A stretch of 5,698 nucleotides of DNA, from positions 1-5,698 of the forward strand of contig DAOWKS010000037.1 in assembly GCA_030643665.1 (NCBI GenBank). Reading direction: 5' to 3'. Positions 4,158-5,698 of the stretch are shown here, in pieces; the stretch's first letter is position 1; each line of letters begins with the position of its first letter. The stretch comes from a bacterium (GTDB lineage: Bacteria; Patescibacteriota; Minisyncoccia; Minisyncoccales; JAGMAB01). The position numbers and the translations under genes are program-made. The notes under the pieces were generated by a model. The model saw only the letters and a list, made by a program, of their open reading frames with translations, was not told the DNA's origin and did not search any database.

Positions 4158-5217
4158 AAATACTCAAGAAAAAATTCTCAAAGATTTCGATAAAATGAGG
4201 CTAATCTACGAAGCTTTTACTCAAAAAACGGAAGGGTTGGTCCAAGAACTTTTAGATAGTGCCTCTATTAGAATTCAATCTGTAACGGCAAGAACTAAAG
4301 AAAAAGAGAGTCTTCTAAATAAACTTTCCAAGAATGAAGGAAAATATAGAAAATTGGAAGACGTCACTGATTTGTCCGGTGTCAGAATTACTTGCTGGTT
4401 TTTGGACCAAATTCCACTGGTTGCAAAAACAATAAAAGATAACTTTAGAGTAATTAACGAATTATCAATTGATAAAAGCGAAATAATGGATCCGGACAGA
4501 TTCGGGTATTTGTCCCTTCATTATATTGTTTCTCTTCCCGCAAATAGAGAAGCTTTACAGGAATGTAAAAAATATACGGGTTTATATTGCGAGGTCCAGA
4601 TAAGAACTATACTTCAGCACGCCTGGGCAGAGATTGAACATGATTTGGGCTATAAATCTAAAATAGAAATACCTAATAATATAAAGAGAAGATTTTATAG
4701 ATTGGCAGGAATATTAGAATTAGCAGATGACGAATTCCAACGTCTTAGAGAAAATATTGAGGATTATTCCAATATGGTTAAGGAAAAATTAATGAAACAG
4801 GAAAAAAGCATACCAATTGACAAAGTTTCTTTAAAAAGCTACATAGAAACCTCTGAAATAGTATTAAAATTAGATACAGCTATAGCAAGTTATTTCGTTG
4901 GTGGAGCAAAAATAAAAAATCCACAGATCAATGAAGAAGATCTAAGGACGCTTGAATTCTTTAATATACGAACCATAGAAAAACTTGATACAATTCTAAA
5001 AGAAAATTTCAGCGACATAGCCAAATTCGCCAAAAAGTGGATTAGAGAAGGTAGAGAGATATCTATTAATAAAGGAATTGCAATTTTTTATCTAGGATAT
5101 GTTCTCGTCGTAAAAACTAATGACGATAAGAAAATCAGAGAATATGTTAAAATTTTTTCTTTTCCTCAAGACGCAAAAGTTACAGAAAGATTAATATCGA
5201 TTTCTAAAGAGACATAA
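4150..5217 (+). CDS. RelA/SpoT-type (p)ppGpp synthetase domain protein, 355 aa
   Basis: The RelA/SpoT nucleotidyltransferase domain transfers pyrophosphate from ATP to GDP or GTP; toxic relatives modify tRNA 3' CCA ends. The domain spans about residues 20-215. ARTKEKESLLNKL (47-59) matches the substrate loop, and LEDVTDLSGVRI (69-80) carries the metal-binding aspartate. DRFGYLSLHYIV (116-127) corresponds to the GYxSLH motif, and CEVQIRTILQHAWAEIEHDL (147-166) has the second metal-binding acidic residue E148. The synthetase thus looks intact. There is no HD hydrolase domain and no TGS or ACT region, so this is not a long RelA or SpoT. The C-terminal about 140 residues (216-355) are helical and unrecognised; small alarmone synthetases are usually nearer 200-260 aa, so this is an extra domain. 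ATG 4150 is chosen over TTG 4108, which lies inside the predicted promoter. The role could be stress signalling or a toxSAS or anti-phage toxin, with the upstream Nudix gene as possible counter-enzyme. Confidence -1.
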   Translation: MEKNTQEKILKDFDKMRLIYEAFTQKTEGLVQELLDSASIRIQSVTARTKEKESLLNKLSKNEGKYRKLEDVTDLSGVRITCWFLDQIPLVAKTIKDNFRVINELSIDKSEIMDPDRFGYLSLHYIVSLPANREALQECKKYTGLYCEVQIRTILQHAWAEIEHDLGYKSKIEIPNNIKRRFYRLAGILELADDEFQRLRENIEDYSNMVKEKLMKQEKSIPIDKVSLKSYIETSEIVLKLDTAIASYFVGGAKIKNPQINEEDLRTLEFFNIRTIEKLDTILKENFSDIAKFAKKWIREGREISINKGIAIFYLGYVLVVKTNDDKKIREYVKIFSFPQDAKVTERLISISKET

Positions 5218-5230
5218 AAAATATTTTTCA

Positions 5231-5264
5231 AGGTGCCCGGCCGAGACGCGTCGGTGAGACACTT
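5231..5264. other. GC-rich hairpin downstream of the RelA/SpoT gene
   Basis: AGGTG (5231-5235) can pair with CACTT (5260-5264), and CCGA (5241-5244) with TCGG (5251-5254), around a 5x5 internal loop. The centre is the 8-bp palindrome GACGCGTC. It stands out from the AT-rich flanks. Its left half resembles the reverse complement of copy B of the 39-bp repeat (AGGTGCC then CGG..GAGA), with gaps, so it may be a diverged inverted relative. The match is weak. Confidence -1.
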
Positions 5265-5267
5265 CCG

Positions 5268-5292
5268 AAAATCGCCATTTGGGCGGTTTTTT
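5268..5292 (+). terminator. Intrinsic (rho-independent) terminator
   Basis: AAAATCGCC (5268-5276) pairs with GGCGGTTTT (5282-5290), with one T-G wobble, around loop ATTTG. The stem is followed by more T, giving a run of six. It lies 50 bases after the RelA/SpoT stop and should end that transcript before the next promoter. Confidence -1.
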
Positions 5293-5300
5293 GGTAGAAT
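5292..5300 (+). promoter_or_regulatory. Extended -10 promoter giving a leaderless mRNA
   Basis: TGGTAGAAT fits the extended -10 pattern TGn-TAnAAT. No -35 box lies at the expected distance. The ATG starts 7 bases after the hexamer, about where transcription would begin, so the dipeptidase mRNA should be leaderless or nearly so. Confidence -1.
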
Positions 5301-5306
5301 AGAAAT

Positions 5307-5698
5307 ATGAAACTCATTCCCGACAAAGAAATTGTACAAATTCCTATTAAAGATAATGGTGAGAAATTAGTTTATATAAAAGATTTCTGTCCAGAAATTG
5401 TAATTAGGTTAGGTAAATATATTAAAAAAGAAGGTAAGAAATTTATTAAAGATTCTTGTTTTGTTAGAGAAAGCGTAGCAAAGAGATTAAAGGTTGCTCA
5501 AAAGTATCTTCCTAAAGGATATCGATTGATGCTCCGTTGTGGTCATCGTGCATTAAATATTCAAAGAAAAAGGTATAACTGGATGTATTCAAAAATAAAG
5601 AAAAAGTATCCAGATTGGAATAAAGAGAAATTAAAAGAAGAAACAAGTAAATGTATTGCTCCAATAGATATTGTGCCGCCACATTCAACAGGTGGAGC
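5307..5698 (+). CDS. D-alanyl-D-alanine dipeptidase (VanX/DdpX type, peptidase M15), N-terminal part
   Basis: M15D enzymes are zinc peptidases that split D-Ala-D-Ala, in vancomycin resistance (VanX), in cell-wall turnover or in peptide scavenging. The visible 130 residues show DSCFVRESVAKRLKVAQKYL (49-68), then LMLRCGHRALNIQ (74-86), where the family has DGYRPxxxQ; R81 corresponds to the transition-state arginine. PPHSTGG at 124-130, continuing to A at the window edge, is the SxHxxGxAxD zinc motif with H126 as first ligand, although the usual serine before it is proline. The aspartate and the C-terminal ExxH residues lie beyond the window. No signal peptide is evident, which fits a cytoplasmic VanX-like enzyme. 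The start is the ATG just behind the extended -10 promoter. No vanH or vanA ligase genes are visible, so glycopeptide resistance cannot be claimed. Confidence -1.
   Translation, partial: MKLIPDKEIVQIPIKDNGEKLVYIKDFCPEIVIRLGKYIKKEGKKFIKDSCFVRESVAKRLKVAQKYLPKGYRLMLRCGHRALNIQRKRYNWMYSKIKKKYPDWNKEKLKEETSKCIAPIDIVPPHSTGG

Noticed and set aside
5307..5698. Vancomycin-resistance cluster
   Set aside because: Only a VanX-type dipeptidase start is visible, with no VanH, VanA or regulator genes; such peptidases also serve ordinary cell-wall turnover.
1..5698. CRISPR array
   Set aside because: No regularly spaced repeats of 20-40 bases were seen; the repeats found are two or three copies at gene starts with irregular spacing.

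Overview
The window reads as a compact, AT-rich bacterial chromosome segment with essentially all genes on the + strand. The likeliest source is a Patescibacteria/CPR organism of the Parcubacteria type. This is inference from lysine- and isoleucine-rich proteins, very tight gene packing, no recognisable Shine-Dalgarno sequences, a tRNA without an encoded CCA, and a GIY-YIG-like start peptide of the MYYVYIL type. A release factor 2 gene is present and UGA is used as a stop (ftsE ends in TGA), so the standard bacterial code applies and the UGA-recoded CPR lineages are unlikely.

The left part (1-2130) is a conserved housekeeping block: the 3' half of prfB (release factor 2), ftsE and ftsX (the FtsEX division and peptidoglycan-hydrolase-activating ABC complex), and a tRNA-Gln(CUG) only 4 bases after the ftsX stop. 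prfB and ftsE overlap by one base, and ftsE and ftsX are 4 bases apart, so this is probably one transcription unit.

The right part (2131-5300) looks like an accessory region. It opens with about 190 bases of structured non-coding DNA: two hairpins, a 15-codon GIY-YIG-like fragment, and a short duplication of the tRNA 3' end. Then come an orphan 129-aa protein, two small membrane proteins, a probable Nudix hydrolase (257 aa) and a RelA/SpoT-type (p)ppGpp synthetase (355 aa, no HD hydrolase domain). The Nudix and RelA/SpoT genes are adjacent and may form an alarmone or toxic-synthetase module. That link is inference.

A 39-bp element is repeated with 34/39 identity just before the first orphan gene and just before the RelA/SpoT gene. 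Each copy carries a 6-bp dyad overlapping a promoter-like -35/-10 pair with a 17-bp spacer, so the two transcription units may share one regulator. Two further leader repeats recur at start codons: one at three small genes (21 bp in two copies, 16 bp in the third), and one of 19 bp at the Nudix and RelA/SpoT genes. Together with a GC-rich tail on the Nudix gene, these suggest assembly by shuffling of short leader modules.

The window ends with a GC-rich hairpin, a good intrinsic terminator, an extended -10 promoter placed so close to its ATG that the mRNA would be leaderless, and the start of a VanX/DdpX-type D-alanyl-D-alanine dipeptidase cut by the window edge.
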